A stretch of DNA of 64,000 nt from Ottowia flava (GTDB lineage Bacteria; Pseudomonadota; Gammaproteobacteria; Burkholderiales; Burkholderiaceae_C). The notes under the pieces are model-generated. The model ran no database searches. It saw only the letters and a list, made by a program, of their open reading frames with translations, and was not told where the DNA came from. Made by a program: the position numbers and the translations under genes. The stretch lies in contig NZ_JBHUEJ010000004.1 in NCBI RefSeq assembly GCF_042680565.1, positions 1-64,000 of the forward strand. Reading direction: 5' to 3'. Every line of letters begins with the position of its first letter. Within the stretch, counting starts at the first letter, position 1. Of the stretch, positions 50,130 through 59,611 are shown one piece after another.

Positions 50130-50969
50130 GTGAGCGTTGAGTCGACGACATCTGCCGGACCACGACCCGGTAACGCACCTGTGGCGCGCGCTCTGCGCTT
50201 CGACGTCATCACACTGTTTCCTGAGCTGTTCGGTTCTTTCACGCAAGCAGGCGTGATCCGCCGGGCGTTCGACAGCGGGCAAGTCGAGCTGCGCCTGTGG
50301 AACCCGCGCGACTACGCCGAGGGCAACTACCGGCGTGTGGACGATCGCCCCTTCGGCGGTGGCCCGGGCATGGTGATGATGGCCGAGCCGCTGCTGCGCT
50401 GCCTGGAGGCGATTCGCGCCGAGCGCGCCGACGCCGCGGGCGCGGAAGCCCCGCTGGTGCTGTTTTCTCCCATCGGCACGCCGTTGCGCCACACCGCTGT
50501 GGCCGACTGGGCTGCCGGACAGGGCGCCATCCTGCTGTGCGGTCGCTACGAGGGGATTGACCAGCGTTTTGTGGATCGCTACGTGACCCAGCAGATCAGC
50601 CTCGGCGATTTCGTGCTGTCGGGCGGTGAGATCGCTGCGCTGGCGTTGATCGACGCCGTGGCGCGGCTGCAGCCGGGGGTGCTGAACGACGAAGGCAGTC
50701 ACCAGGCCGACAGTTTCAACCCGGCGCTGGACGGTTTGCTGGACTGTCCGCACTACACGCGGCCGGAAGTGTGGGCGGGTGAGCGCGTGCCGGCCGAATT
50801 GCTGAGCGGCCACCATGCGCAGATCGAGCGTTGGCGGCGTGAGCAAAGCCTGGCGCTCACGGCACAACGCCGGCCGGATCTGCTGGCCAAAGCGCGTGCG
50901 GACGGGCGGCTTTCTCGGGCGGACGAGGCGTATCTGCGTCACTTGGAACGCCCCGTTGCGCCCGATTAG
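50130..50969 (+). CDS. trmD: tRNA (guanine-N1)-methyltransferase
   Basis: TrmD methylates G37 next to the anticodon and prevents +1 frameshifting. The 279-residue protein has the knotted-fold motifs RFDVITLFPELF, RPFGGGPGMVM, LCGRYEGIDQRFVD and SLGDFVLSGGEIAAL. GTG 50130 follows an AAGGT sequence and adds a 22-residue extension before the conserved RFDVITLF; a later GTG at 50179 is possible. The gene is usually preceded by rpsP and rimM, which are missing here. Confidence 0.95.
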   Translation: MSVESTTSAGPRPGNAPVARALRFDVITLFPELFGSFTQAGVIRRAFDSGQVELRLWNPRDYAEGNYRRVDDRPFGGGPGMVMMAEPLLRCLEAIRAERADAAGAEAPLVLFSPIGTPLRHTAVADWAAGQGAILLCGRYEGIDQRFVDRYVTQQISLGDFVLSGGEIAALALIDAVARLQPGVLNDEGSHQADSFNPALDGLLDCPHYTRPEVWAGERVPAELLSGHHAQIERWRREQSLALTAQRRPDLLAKARADGRLSRADEAYLRHLERPVAPD

Positions 50970-50992
50970 GTGGCGGGTGCAGCTTGGGGCGC

Positions 50993-50998
50993 TATAAT
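50993..50998 (+). promoter_or_regulatory. Strong -10 element upstream of rplS
   Basis: A perfect TATAAT lies 116 bases before the rplS ATG. No good -35 sequence lies 16-18 bases upstream. If active it would give rplS its own promoter and a leader of about 105 bases that could hold regulatory structure. Confidence 0.45.
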
Positions 50999-51108
50999 GG
51001 CGGGCTTTGTCGATCCTCTGCCAGCCGCGGCACGTACAAAAGCTGACGGGTTTTGCCTGCCAGTTGCCGCCCCTAGCGTAGCGTGTGCACGATCGAGATC
51101 GGAAACCC

Positions 51109-51495
51109 ATGAACCTGATTGAGACCCTCGAAAAAGAGGAAATCGAGCGCCTCGGCAAGAACATCCCCGAGTTTGCTCCTGGCGACACCGTGATCGTCAG
51201 TGTGAACGTCGTTGAAGGCAGCCGCAAGCGCGTGCAGGCCTACGAAGGCGTGGTGATTGCCAAGCGCAACCGCGGCCTGAACAGCGGCTTCACCGTGCGC
51301 AAGATCTCCAGCGGCGAAGGCGTGGAGCGGACGTTCCAGACCTACAGCCCGATCATCGCCAAGATCGAAGTCAAGCGCCGTGGCGACGTGCGCCGCGCCA
51401 AGCTCTACTACCTGCGCGAGCGCAGCGGCAAGTCGGCCCGTATCAAGGAAAAGCTGCCCAGCCGCGTGGCCAAACAGGTCAGCGACGCCGCGTAA
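51109..51495 (+). CDS. rplS: 50S ribosomal protein L19 (bL19)
   Basis: L19 bridges the ribosomal subunits. The 128-residue protein is full length, with FAPGDTVIVSVNVVEGSRKR, VQAYEGVVIAKRNRGLNSG, ERTFQTYSPIIAKIEVKRRG and RRAKLYYLRERSGKSARIKE. It follows trmD as usual. A strong terminator follows. Confidence 0.98.
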   Translation: MNLIETLEKEEIERLGKNIPEFAPGDTVIVSVNVVEGSRKRVQAYEGVVIAKRNRGLNSGFTVRKISSGEGVERTFQTYSPIIAKIEVKRRGDVRRAKLYYLRERSGKSARIKEKLPSRVAKQVSDAA

Positions 51496-51536
51496 TCGGC
51501 CGTTGCGATGTGCCAGACGTCGTCTGGCACAGTCAG

Positions 51537-51574
51537 AAAAAGCCGCCTGCCGTTTCGGCGTCAGGCGGTTTTTT
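51537..51574. terminator. Bidirectional rho-independent terminator between rplS and kdpE
   Basis: CCGCCTG and CAGGCGG arms with A and T flanks (AAAAGC and TTTTTT) form a stem of about 12 bp with a T run on both strands. A second perfect inverted repeat, TGCCAGACG/CGTCTGGCA, lies at 51511-51529 just before it. The terminator serves the convergent rplS and kdp operons. Confidence 0.9.
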
Positions 51575-52338
51575 CATGGGCGCTCGTCTGTCTCCGGTGC
51601 CCTCGCCGCGCTCGGGTCGTCTGCGCGCCCTTCGGCTGAAAACCGAAGGCCAACGCCCGGCTCGGTGAAGATGTAGCGCGGTGCCGTCGCGTCGTCACCC
51701 AGCTTATGGCGCAGCTTGCCAACCAGAATGCGCAGGTAATGTGTGTCGTCTTCGTGCGTCGGGCCCCACATTTCGCGCAGCAACTGGCTTTGCGTTAGCA
51801 GCCGGCCTGGCTGACGCACCAGCATCGCCAGCAGAGCGAACTCCTTGCGTGTAAGCGCGATGGCTTGGCCGGCCAGCACGACCTCCCGGGCCGCCAGATC
51901 GATGCGGAGATGGCCATCGTCGTAGTTGCGTGACACGTCTTCAGCGGCGGGTGCTTTGGCGCGCAGAAATGCCCGGATGCGCGCCATCAGCTCGCCGATG
52001 CCGAAAGGCTTGGTGACATAGTCGTTGGCGCCGGCGTCCAGCAGCGCGACCTTCTCCGTCTCATCCGAGCGCACGGTGAGCACGATCACCGGCACTTCCG
52101 ACCACTGGCGCAACTCCTTCAGAACACTGTGGCCGTCCTGGTCTGGCAGGCCGAGATCGAGCACCACGATGTCCGCGCCCTGGCTGGCCAGCAGCGTCAG
52201 GCCTTCGTTGCCCGTGGCCGCCAGTAAGGTGGCGTAGCCTTGCGAGCGCAGGCTGATGTCGACAAATTTGCGGATCTGCGGCTCGTCGTCGATGACCAGC
52301 ACGCGGGTGGGGGTGTCGTGAGGGTTGGGGTCGTTCAC
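51574..52338 (-). CDS. kdpE: KdpE response regulator
   Basis: KdpE activates the kdp potassium-uptake operon when phosphorylated by KdpD. The 254-residue protein has a receiver domain with Asp17, Asp18 and the phospho-acceptor Asp61 (IVVLDLGLPD), VTKPFG carrying the conserved Lys, and an OmpR-type winged helix (LTRKEFALLAMLV, THYLRILVGKLRHKLG). GTG 52338 lies four bases after the kdpD stop. Confidence 0.95.
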   Translation of the reverse strand: MNDPNPHDTPTRVLVIDDEPQIRKFVDISLRSQGYATLLAATGNEGLTLLASQGADIVVLDLGLPDQDGHSVLKELRQWSEVPVIVLTVRSDETEKVALLDAGANDYVTKPFGIGELMARIRAFLRAKAPAAEDVSRNYDDGHLRIDLAAREVVLAGQAIALTRKEFALLAMLVRQPGRLLTQSQLLREMWGPTHEDDTHYLRILVGKLRHKLGDDATAPRYIFTEPGVGLRFSAEGRADDPSAARAPETDERP

Positions 52339-52342
52339 GGCC

Positions 52343-55054
52343 TCAGTCTGCCACGGGCGCGGGCTCCCCCGCTGGCAGCGTGATGCGCACCGTGGTGCCC
52401 CGGCTGTCTGGGCCGGGTAGCGCCTGCACTTCGCCCATGTGGGCGCCAACGATGGCTTGGACGATGCTCAGGCCCAGTCCGGTGCCGTGCTTGCCTCGAT
52501 CGCCGCGCTCCATGCTGTAGAACATGTCAAAAATGCGGTGGCGCTCGTCCTCCGGAATGCCAGGCCCCGCATCGGTCACGTCAATGGCTATGTGGTTCTT
52601 GTCGACGCGATGCCCTCGTACCCTGATCGGCACCTTTGGTGGCGAGAACTTGGCCGCGTTCTCCATGACGTTGAAGACCGCCTGTTCGATCAGTGCAGGG
52701 TGCACGTGAATCAGGCCGATGTCGGGGGTGATCTCCGTTTCGATCTTCAGGCCGGGTTCGTAGCGCTGCAGACGGTGCGCGGCAGAGCCGATCAGTTCGT
52801 CCACACCGATCCAGTCGCGCACCAGCGTCAGGCCTTGCTGGCCCAGTCGCGTCATGTCGAGCAGGTTCTGGATGTAGCGGTCAAGCCGCTCGCCCTCGGT
52901 ATGGATGGTGGCCAGCAGGCTCGTACGATCGTCCGCGCTCATGTCTTGACCGTAGCGTGACAGGCTGTCGGCCGCGCCGATGATCGACGCGAGCGGCGAA
53001 CGCAGGTCGTGTGACACGGATGCCAGCAGCGCTGAGCGCAGACGCTCGGTTTCGCCGGAGACTCGGGCTTCTTCGAGATCGGCCACCAAGCGAGTGCGCA
53101 ACGCGGCCTGGCCGATGTCGTCGGCCATGCTTTCGGCCAAGCGGCGCTGCTCAAACGGCAAGCGCGCCAGATCGGCCGCCAAGCGCAAGGCCACCACACC
53201 CAGCGGTTTGCCGTCGGACAGCACCGGCAAAAACCACCAGCGGCTGTGCGTCAGCGTGTCGGTGAATCGCCCTGCGGGCTGTCCGTGCTGTTGGCACCAG
53301 TCGGCCGCGGCGCGATCCTTGTCGTCGAGTTGGGGCGCACTGTTGCGCGGCCCTTCTTCGGGGCCCAGCTGCATCCACACCTGCGCACCCAGACTGGCTT
53401 CCATCACTGACGCGCCTGCGGTGATCACCTGACCCAGATCGGCGGCGGCTGAAAGCTGCCGGGCGAGGCGTTGCATGGCAGTGGCGTGCGTGTTGGCGGC
53501 CCGCAGCGACAGCACCTGCGTGCGCAGCCGAGAGGCCAGGCGCCCTGCGATCAGCGCGGCCGCCATGAACAGAGAAACTGTCGCAATGCCGCGTTCTGCG
53601 CCAATGCGCAGGGTGAAGCGCGGTTCGATGAACAGGTAGTCGTAGGCCAGAAAGCACAGCACCGCCGTGACGACCGACGCTGCCATGCGCGTGCGCGAGG
53701 CGACCAGGAGCACCGCAACCAGGAAGATGGTCGATAAATCCTCCAGCCCGACCCAACGTTCGGCCAATGCGGCTGCCGCTATGGCGCCCACGGTGGTCAG
53801 TGTGACCAGAACCGACTCCCGGCGGGTGAGCCCGTCGCCGAAGTAGCGCGAGCGCTGCATCGCCCGACTGCGCGTGAGAGGTGTCCCGACGATCGTGAGT
53901 TCGTAGCGGTCACCGCGTGCCAGCAGTTGCTGTGTGAGCGTGCGGTTGAAGATGCGCGCGATGGGCCGCTCACGCGTTCGGCCGATCACGATGGACTTCG
54001 CGCTGCGCGCAGCAGCGGCGTCAAGCAACGCTTGTGCTACGTCGTTGTCGTACAGCACGGCGGTATCGCCACCGAGTGCGCGTGCCAGCGCAAAGGCCCT
54101 GTCGACTTCGAGTTGCCGGGTCTGCGCGGTCTGCGTGCCGAGCCGCATGGCACCGGACCGCATGGGCGCGCCAGCGCTGGCCGTGGCTGACTGCCCGGTG
54201 TCGACCGTGACCACGGTCCACGGTGCGCCACGCCTTTCCGCGATGCGCGCGCCCGCGCGCACCAGGTATTCGGACTGACCCCGTCCGTCGATGGCGATCA
54301 GCACGTGGCGTTGCAGCGCGACTGGCTCCAGGCCGCGTGCGATGCGGGTTTCGCGCAAGTCGTTGTCGACATGCTCAGCCACGGTCTGCATGGCCAGTTC
54401 ACGCAGGGCGGTGAGGTTGGAAGGCGTGAAAAAGGCCTGCAGCGCCTGTGCCGCATGGTCAGGCAGGTAGACCTTGCCCTGGTTGAGCCGCTCAATCAGC
54501 TCGCGTGGCGGCAGATCGACCAGGCGCATGTCGCGCAATCGGTCGAACACCGCGTCCGGCACGGTCTCGCTGACCCGCACGCCGGTGATCTGGTGCACGA
54601 CGTCGTTCAGGCTCTCCAGGTGCTGGATGTTGACGGTGGTGAAGACGTCGATACCGGCGTCGAGCAGCTCCTCCATGTCCTGCCAACGGCGCTCGTGGCG
54701 GCTGCCGGGCGCGTTGCGATGAGCCAGCTCATCCACCAGCACGATGGCGGGCTTGCGCTCAAGCAGGCCATCGAGGTCCATTTCCTCGAGAAAACGGCCG
54801 CGGTACTCGACCCGCTGACGGGGCAGGCGCGGCAGGCCTTCGGCCATTGCTTCGGTCTCGCTGCGTCCGTGGGTCTCGACGATTCCGGTCACGACGTCAA
54901 CGCCCTGACGGTGCAACTCGCGCGCGCGCGCCAGCATTGCGTAGGTCTTTCCGACGCCCGGGGCGGCGCCCAGAAAGACCGTCAGTCGACCGCCTTTCTG
55001 TCGCTGCAGTTCACCGATGAGGGCGTCAGCCTGAGAATTGTTCTGAGCGGGCAT
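52343..55054 (-). CDS. kdpD: KdpD sensor histidine kinase
   Basis: KdpD senses low potassium and turgor and controls kdpE. The 903-residue protein has the N-terminal Kdp-sensor domain with P-loop GAAPGVGKTYAM (about 29-40), a Usp domain (HVLIAIDGRGQSEYLV, SIVIGRTRERP), four membrane segments (about 415-510), a GAF-like domain, the phospho-acceptor His682 (SVSHDLRSPLASI), and ATPase boxes NVMENAAKFSPP and DAGPGIPEDE. It is full length. Its stop almost abuts the kdpE start. Confidence 0.97.
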   Translation of the reverse strand: MPAQNNSQADALIGELQRQKGGRLTVFLGAAPGVGKTYAMLARARELHRQGVDVVTGIVETHGRSETEAMAEGLPRLPRQRVEYRGRFLEEMDLDGLLERKPAIVLVDELAHRNAPGSRHERRWQDMEELLDAGIDVFTTVNIQHLESLNDVVHQITGVRVSETVPDAVFDRLRDMRLVDLPPRELIERLNQGKVYLPDHAAQALQAFFTPSNLTALRELAMQTVAEHVDNDLRETRIARGLEPVALQRHVLIAIDGRGQSEYLVRAGARIAERRGAPWTVVTVDTGQSATASAGAPMRSGAMRLGTQTAQTRQLEVDRAFALARALGGDTAVLYDNDVAQALLDAAAARSAKSIVIGRTRERPIARIFNRTLTQQLLARGDRYELTIVGTPLTRSRAMQRSRYFGDGLTRRESVLVTLTTVGAIAAAALAERWVGLEDLSTIFLVAVLLVASRTRMAASVVTAVLCFLAYDYLFIEPRFTLRIGAERGIATVSLFMAAALIAGRLASRLRTQVLSLRAANTHATAMQRLARQLSAAADLGQVITAGASVMEASLGAQVWMQLGPEEGPRNSAPQLDDKDRAAADWCQQHGQPAGRFTDTLTHSRWWFLPVLSDGKPLGVVALRLAADLARLPFEQRRLAESMADDIGQAALRTRLVADLEEARVSGETERLRSALLASVSHDLRSPLASIIGAADSLSRYGQDMSADDRTSLLATIHTEGERLDRYIQNLLDMTRLGQQGLTLVRDWIGVDELIGSAAHRLQRYEPGLKIETEITPDIGLIHVHPALIEQAVFNVMENAAKFSPPKVPIRVRGHRVDKNHIAIDVTDAGPGIPEDERHRIFDMFYSMERGDRGKHGTGLGLSIVQAIVGAHMGEVQALPGPDSRGTTVRITLPAGEPAPVAD

Positions 55055-55142
55055 GCAGGGTGAAGAGCGGCTCGAGGGAAGGGCAGTCTGGCACAGCGTG
55101 GTTCGCTGCCGTCGATATCGTCATCAAGCGACTACTGGAACG

Positions 55143-55793
55143 TCAGCGATCCGGTGTGCCGGAAGGCTGCGATTCGCTGGCTGCGTCGAGTGCCAGATTG
55201 AGCAATAGGACATTCACACGCGCCTGACCGAGAACGCCCGTCTGACGCGGCTCGGTATGCTCGGCGACCAGGCGCTCGACGTCGCTGGGCAGCAGTCCGC
55301 GCGACCGGGCAACGCGGCCCACCTGCACGGCGGCGCCCTCGGGTGTGATGTGCGGGTCAATGCCGCTGCCCGACGAGGTAACGAGTTCGTTCGGTACGGT
55401 GGATGGATCGACTTTCTCGCGCTGGGCCACCGCTGCTCGTGTTTCGGCCAGGCGCTGGCGCATCTCCGGGTTGGTTCGGGCCTGGTTGCTGCCACCCAGC
55501 GCCATGGGGTTGAAGTCCGCAGCAGAGGGGCGGGGCTGGAAATACCGCTCGTTCGCGAACGGCTGTGCGACCAGGGCCGAGCCGACGACGCGCCCATCAT
55601 GCTGAATGACACTGCCGTTGGCCGTCGCCGGAAACAGCGCCTGGCCAACGCCGACCCCTGCGAGAGAGTAGAGGAAGCCGAAGCCGGCCAGGGTGACGAC
55701 GGCCAGGCCAAGCGCGCCACGCAGAGCGCCGTGGTCGTCCAGCGCCGAGCGTGCAGGCGCCGAGGCCGGAGGCGTGATTTCAGTGTGTGCCAT
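55143..55793 (-). CDS. kdpC: KdpC, potassium-transporting ATPase subunit C
   Basis: KdpC stabilises the KdpFABC complex and raises ATP affinity. The 216-residue protein has one N-terminal membrane segment (about 28-50), then FPATANGSVI, GSALVAQPFANERYFQPRPS and TSSGSGIDPHITPEGA, family hallmarks. ATG 55793 follows a GAGG site at proper spacing and lies nine bases after the kdpB stop. Confidence 0.95.
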   Translation of the reverse strand: MAHTEITPPASAPARSALDDHGALRGALGLAVVTLAGFGFLYSLAGVGVGQALFPATANGSVIQHDGRVVGSALVAQPFANERYFQPRPSAADFNPMALGGSNQARTNPEMRQRLAETRAAVAQREKVDPSTVPNELVTSSGSGIDPHITPEGAAVQVGRVARSRGLLPSDVERLVAEHTEPRQTGVLGQARVNVLLLNLALDAASESQPSGTPDR

Positions 55794-55802
55794 GGTCAAA
55801 CC

Positions 55803-57839
55803 TCAAAACGTGAACAGGGTGGCAAGAAGCATGTCAATCAGCTTGATGCCAATGAAGGGCAGAATCACGCCCCCCACGCCGTACACCAGCATATTGGTGC
55901 GCAGCAGCTCGGTGGCGCTGGCGGGCTTGAAGCGCACGCCGCGCAGGGCCAGCGGGATCAATACCGGAATGATGATCGCGTTGAAAATCAGCGCAGACAG
56001 CACCGCGCTGGTGGGACTGGATAGGCGCATCAGGTTGAGTGCCGCCATCTGCGGCACAGATGCAGCGAACAACGCAGGCAGGATGGCGAAGTATTTCGAC
56101 ACGTCGTTGGCCAGCGAGAAGGTGGTCAGCGCGCCCCGCGTGATCAGCTGTTGTTTGCCGATCTCCACCACGGCCAGGAGCTTGGCAGGGTCATTGTCCA
56201 GATCGACCATGTTGCCTGCTTCCTTGGCGGCCTGGGTGCCTGAGTTCATGGCCAGACCCACGTCGGCCTGGGCGAGTGCCGGGGCGTCGTTGGTGCCGTC
56301 GCCCACCATGGCGACCAAGCGCCCGGCCTGCTGCTCGGCCCGTATCCTCGCCAGCTTGTCCTCGGGGCGGACTTCGGCGATGTAGTCGTCCACGCCGGCG
56401 TCGGCCGCGATGCTGGCGGCGGTGAGTTGGTTGTCGCCGGTGATCATCACCGTGCGCACACCCATCTCGCGCAGACGCGCAAAGCGCTCCTTGATGCCGT
56501 GCTTGATCACGTCGGAAAGCTCGATCACGCCCAGCACATGACGTCCGTCGCACACCACGAGCGGGGTTGCACCCTTGCGTGCCACGGTCTGCACGCGCGC
56601 TTCCAGCTCGGCCGGCACGGCGCCGCCCAAGCTGCGCACATATTGCGCGATGGCGTCGAGGGCCCCTTTGCGAATCGTGCGGCCGCCTTCGAGATCGATG
56701 CCTGACATGCGCGTCTGGGCGGTGAACGCCACGAAGCTCGCGTGCTCGGGCTCGACCAGGGTCTCGCCTTGTTCGCGCGCCAGCGCCACGATGGATTTGC
56801 CCTCAGGCGTCGGGTCAGCGAGCGAACTCAGCATCGACGCGTTGCGCAACTGGGCGGCGTCGACCCCTGCCATGGGATGGAAGGCGGTTGCCGCGCGGTC
56901 TCCGTGCGTGATGGTGCCCGTCTTGTCCAGCAACAGCACGTCCACATCGCCCGCCACTTCGACCGCCTTGCCCGACTTGGCGAGCACGTTCGCTTTCAGC
57001 GCTCGGTTCATGCCAGCGATGCCGATGGCGGGCAGCAGGCCGCCAATCGTGGTCGGTATCAGGCATACGAGCAGCGCCACCAGCAGCACCACATCGAACT
57101 CTATCTTCACGAAGCTGCCGATGAAAGGCAGCGTGACGACAACGGTCAGAAAGGTGACGGTCATCACCACCAGCAGGATGCCCAGGGCGATTTCGTTGGG
57201 TGTTTTCTGGCGGTTGGAGCCTTCCACCAACGCGATCATGCGGTCCAGGAAGCTGTTGCCCGGCTCGGCCGTGATCTGCACCACGATGTGATCGGACAGC
57301 ACCTTGGTACCGCCGATCACGCCTGAGCGGTCGGTGCCGGCCTCGCGCAACACGGGGGCCGATTCACCGGTGACGGCAGCTTCGTTGATGGTGGCCACAC
57401 CTTCGACGATTTCACCATCGGCCGGGACCAGTTCGCCCTCGGCCACTTCGACCAGATCACCTGGCCGCAGCGCCGCTGCCGGCACCGTGGTGGTGGCTCC
57501 CGACTTGTCGCGCAGGCGCGCCGTCAGGTCCTTGCGGGCCCGGCGCAGCGACGCTGCCTGGCCGCGTCCGCGCGCTTCGGCCACGGCTTCAGCGAAGTTC
57601 GCAAACAGCACGGTAGCCAGAAGAATGAGCGTGACGGCCCAGCCGAAGACCGGCTGTGTCCAGCCCGCGATGGTGGCGACGGCAGTCAATACCGTGCCCA
57701 GCCAGACCACCGCCATCACGGGGTTGCGGATCATGTGCTGTGGTGCCAGCTTCAGGAACGCGTCCTTCATGGCCGGGCCCCAGGTCTGCGTGGCCAGCGG
57801 ACCGCTGGCGCTGTGTTCTGAATGAGAAGAGTTACGCAT
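55803..57839 (-). CDS. kdpB: KdpB, potassium-transporting P-type ATPase subunit
   Basis: KdpB is the catalytic P-type ATPase subunit. The 678-residue protein has the phosphorylation site Asp305 in LLLDKTGTITHG, NEAAVTGESAPV, IPTTIGGLLPAIGIAGM and the hinge MVGDGTNDAPALAQADVGLAM. The length is normal. AAGGA lies five bases before ATG 57839. Confidence 0.98.
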   Translation of the reverse strand: MRNSSHSEHSASGPLATQTWGPAMKDAFLKLAPQHMIRNPVMAVVWLGTVLTAVATIAGWTQPVFGWAVTLILLATVLFANFAEAVAEARGRGQAASLRRARKDLTARLRDKSGATTTVPAAALRPGDLVEVAEGELVPADGEIVEGVATINEAAVTGESAPVLREAGTDRSGVIGGTKVLSDHIVVQITAEPGNSFLDRMIALVEGSNRQKTPNEIALGILLVVMTVTFLTVVVTLPFIGSFVKIEFDVVLLVALLVCLIPTTIGGLLPAIGIAGMNRALKANVLAKSGKAVEVAGDVDVLLLDKTGTITHGDRAATAFHPMAGVDAAQLRNASMLSSLADPTPEGKSIVALAREQGETLVEPEHASFVAFTAQTRMSGIDLEGGRTIRKGALDAIAQYVRSLGGAVPAELEARVQTVARKGATPLVVCDGRHVLGVIELSDVIKHGIKERFARLREMGVRTVMITGDNQLTAASIAADAGVDDYIAEVRPEDKLARIRAEQQAGRLVAMVGDGTNDAPALAQADVGLAMNSGTQAAKEAGNMVDLDNDPAKLLAVVEIGKQQLITRGALTTFSLANDVSKYFAILPALFAASVPQMAALNLMRLSSPTSAVLSALIFNAIIIPVLIPLALRGVRFKPASATELLRTNMLVYGVGGVILPFIGIKLIDMLLATLFTF

Positions 57840-57863
57840 GGAAATTCCTTCGGGCGAAACGGT

Positions 57864-59579
57864 TTACCGGGCCAGCAGCGTGTTCAGCGTGAGGTGGTCG
57901 GCCACAGGGCCGAGCACGAGCACCGGCATGAACTGCAGCAGCGTCAGGATCAACACGATGCCGATCAGCGTGAGGCCGAAGGTCAAGGTCTCCACGGGCA
58001 GGGTGCCTGCCGTTTGCGGTGCGCGGTGCTTGGCCGCCAGCATGGCGGCGATGGCCAGCGGAATCACCAGCGAGGGGAAGCGACCGAGCGCCAGCACGAT
58101 GGCGCAGCTGACGTTCCACCAGACGGTGCTGTCGCTCAGGCCCTCGAAGCCCGAACCGTTGTTGGCGAAAGCCGAGACGTATTCATAGAACACCTGACTG
58201 ATGGCGTGGAAGCCCGGATTGGTGTTTCCGGTGATGGCGGGAATCGCCAGCGTGACGGCCGTGAAGCCCAGGATCACCAGAGGTTGAAGCAGCACCAGCA
58301 CTGCCAGCAGACGCACCTCGGGCCCTTCGATCTTGCGACCCAGCAGTTCCGGCGTTCGGCCGGTCATCAGGCCGGCCAGGAACACGCTCAGCATCAGGTA
58401 GACGATGAACTGCTGCAGCCCGCAGCCGACGCCGCCCCAGATGGCATTGATGAGCATGTTGACCATCGAGACCATGCCGGTGAGGGGTGCCGACGAGTCC
58501 AGCATCAAGTCCACCGAGCCGTTGTTCACCTGGGTGGTCATTGATGCCCAGATGCCCGACGCATCGGGGCCGATCCGCACCTCCTTGCCCTCCATCAGCG
58601 CGGGATCGAGCGAAGTGGCTGAGTAGCCTTCCGACCACAGCGCCGCACCCAAGGACGCGATGGACAGCGTCAGCATCACGCCCAGCACCAGTGCACCGAA
58701 GCGGCGACGCCCGGTGAACGGCCCGACCATGAACACGATGGCGACCGGCACCAGGCCGATGGCCAGCACCTCCAGCAAGTTCGACAGCGGTGTCGGGTTT
58801 TCCAGCGGCACCGTGCTGTTGGGCCCGTACCATCCGCCCCCATTGCTGCCCAGCTGCTTGATGGCGACCATGGGCGCGACCGGGCCCAGCGGGATCTTCT
58901 GCTCTTTCATGCCCGTCGATGCGTCAATGGGCGTGGCCACCGGGCCGGCAGCCAGTGTGGCGGGCACGCCCTGCCAGGTCAGCAGGGCCGACCACACGAG
59001 GCACAGCGGCAGCATGAAGCGCAGCGTGGCGCGTGTCACGTCCACCCAGTAGTTGCCCACATCGATGCTGGCAGCATCCCGTTCGCCTTGGGCTTCGGTC
59101 GTGTGGCGCCCGCCAAACAGGCCGCGCAGGGTCGCCACGGCCATCGCCAGCCCCATCACGGGGGTGATCACCTGCAGGCCGACGATGCCGGTCATCTGCG
59201 ACAGATAAGACAACTGGGCCTGACCGGAGTAGTGCTGCTGGTTGGTGTTGGTCAGAAAGGACACCATGGTGTGCAGCGCGAGGTCCCACGACATGTTGGG
59301 GATGCCGTCGGGGTTGAGCGGCAGCCACGCCTGCGTCATGAAGATCACCCAGACGATGATCGCCAGCACCAGGTTGCTCAGCAGGAAAGCGCCGGCGTAC
59401 CCGCGCCAGCTCATGCCGGTGTCGGCGCGCGCGCCCAGCAGCCGGTAGATCGGCCGCTCAACCCAGGCGAAGACGCCGTCGCCGGGCAGGCGGTCGCCGC
59501 GCATCACCGCTGCCAGGTAGCGCCCCAGCGGCCAGCCCAGCAACAGCAGCAGCGCGAGCAGCAAGACAAGTTCAATCAT
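57864..59579 (-). CDS. kdpA: KdpA, potassium-transporting ATPase channel-like subunit
   Basis: KdpA holds the potassium selectivity filter of the KdpFABC pump. The 571-residue membrane protein has filter-like loops in FLTNTNQQHY, GSNGGGWYGPNS, GMVSMVNMLINAIWGGVG and ANNGSGFEGL. ATG 59579 is preceded by GGAG. No kdpF-like single-helix gene is found between this gene and the upstream porin-like gene; an eight-codon frame (59586-59612) overlaps the upstream stop but has no helix. Confidence 0.97.
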   Translation of the reverse strand: MIELVLLLALLLLLGWPLGRYLAAVMRGDRLPGDGVFAWVERPIYRLLGARADTGMSWRGYAGAFLLSNLVLAIIVWVIFMTQAWLPLNPDGIPNMSWDLALHTMVSFLTNTNQQHYSGQAQLSYLSQMTGIVGLQVITPVMGLAMAVATLRGLFGGRHTTEAQGERDAASIDVGNYWVDVTRATLRFMLPLCLVWSALLTWQGVPATLAAGPVATPIDASTGMKEQKIPLGPVAPMVAIKQLGSNGGGWYGPNSTVPLENPTPLSNLLEVLAIGLVPVAIVFMVGPFTGRRRFGALVLGVMLTLSIASLGAALWSEGYSATSLDPALMEGKEVRIGPDASGIWASMTTQVNNGSVDLMLDSSAPLTGMVSMVNMLINAIWGGVGCGLQQFIVYLMLSVFLAGLMTGRTPELLGRKIEGPEVRLLAVLVLLQPLVILGFTAVTLAIPAITGNTNPGFHAISQVFYEYVSAFANNGSGFEGLSDSTVWWNVSCAIVLALGRFPSLVIPLAIAAMLAAKHRAPQTAGTLPVETLTFGLTLIGIVLILTLLQFMPVLVLGPVADHLTLNTLLAR

Positions 59580-59611
59580 GGTCAATCACTCCAGGGGGAA
59601 AGCGCGGGTCA

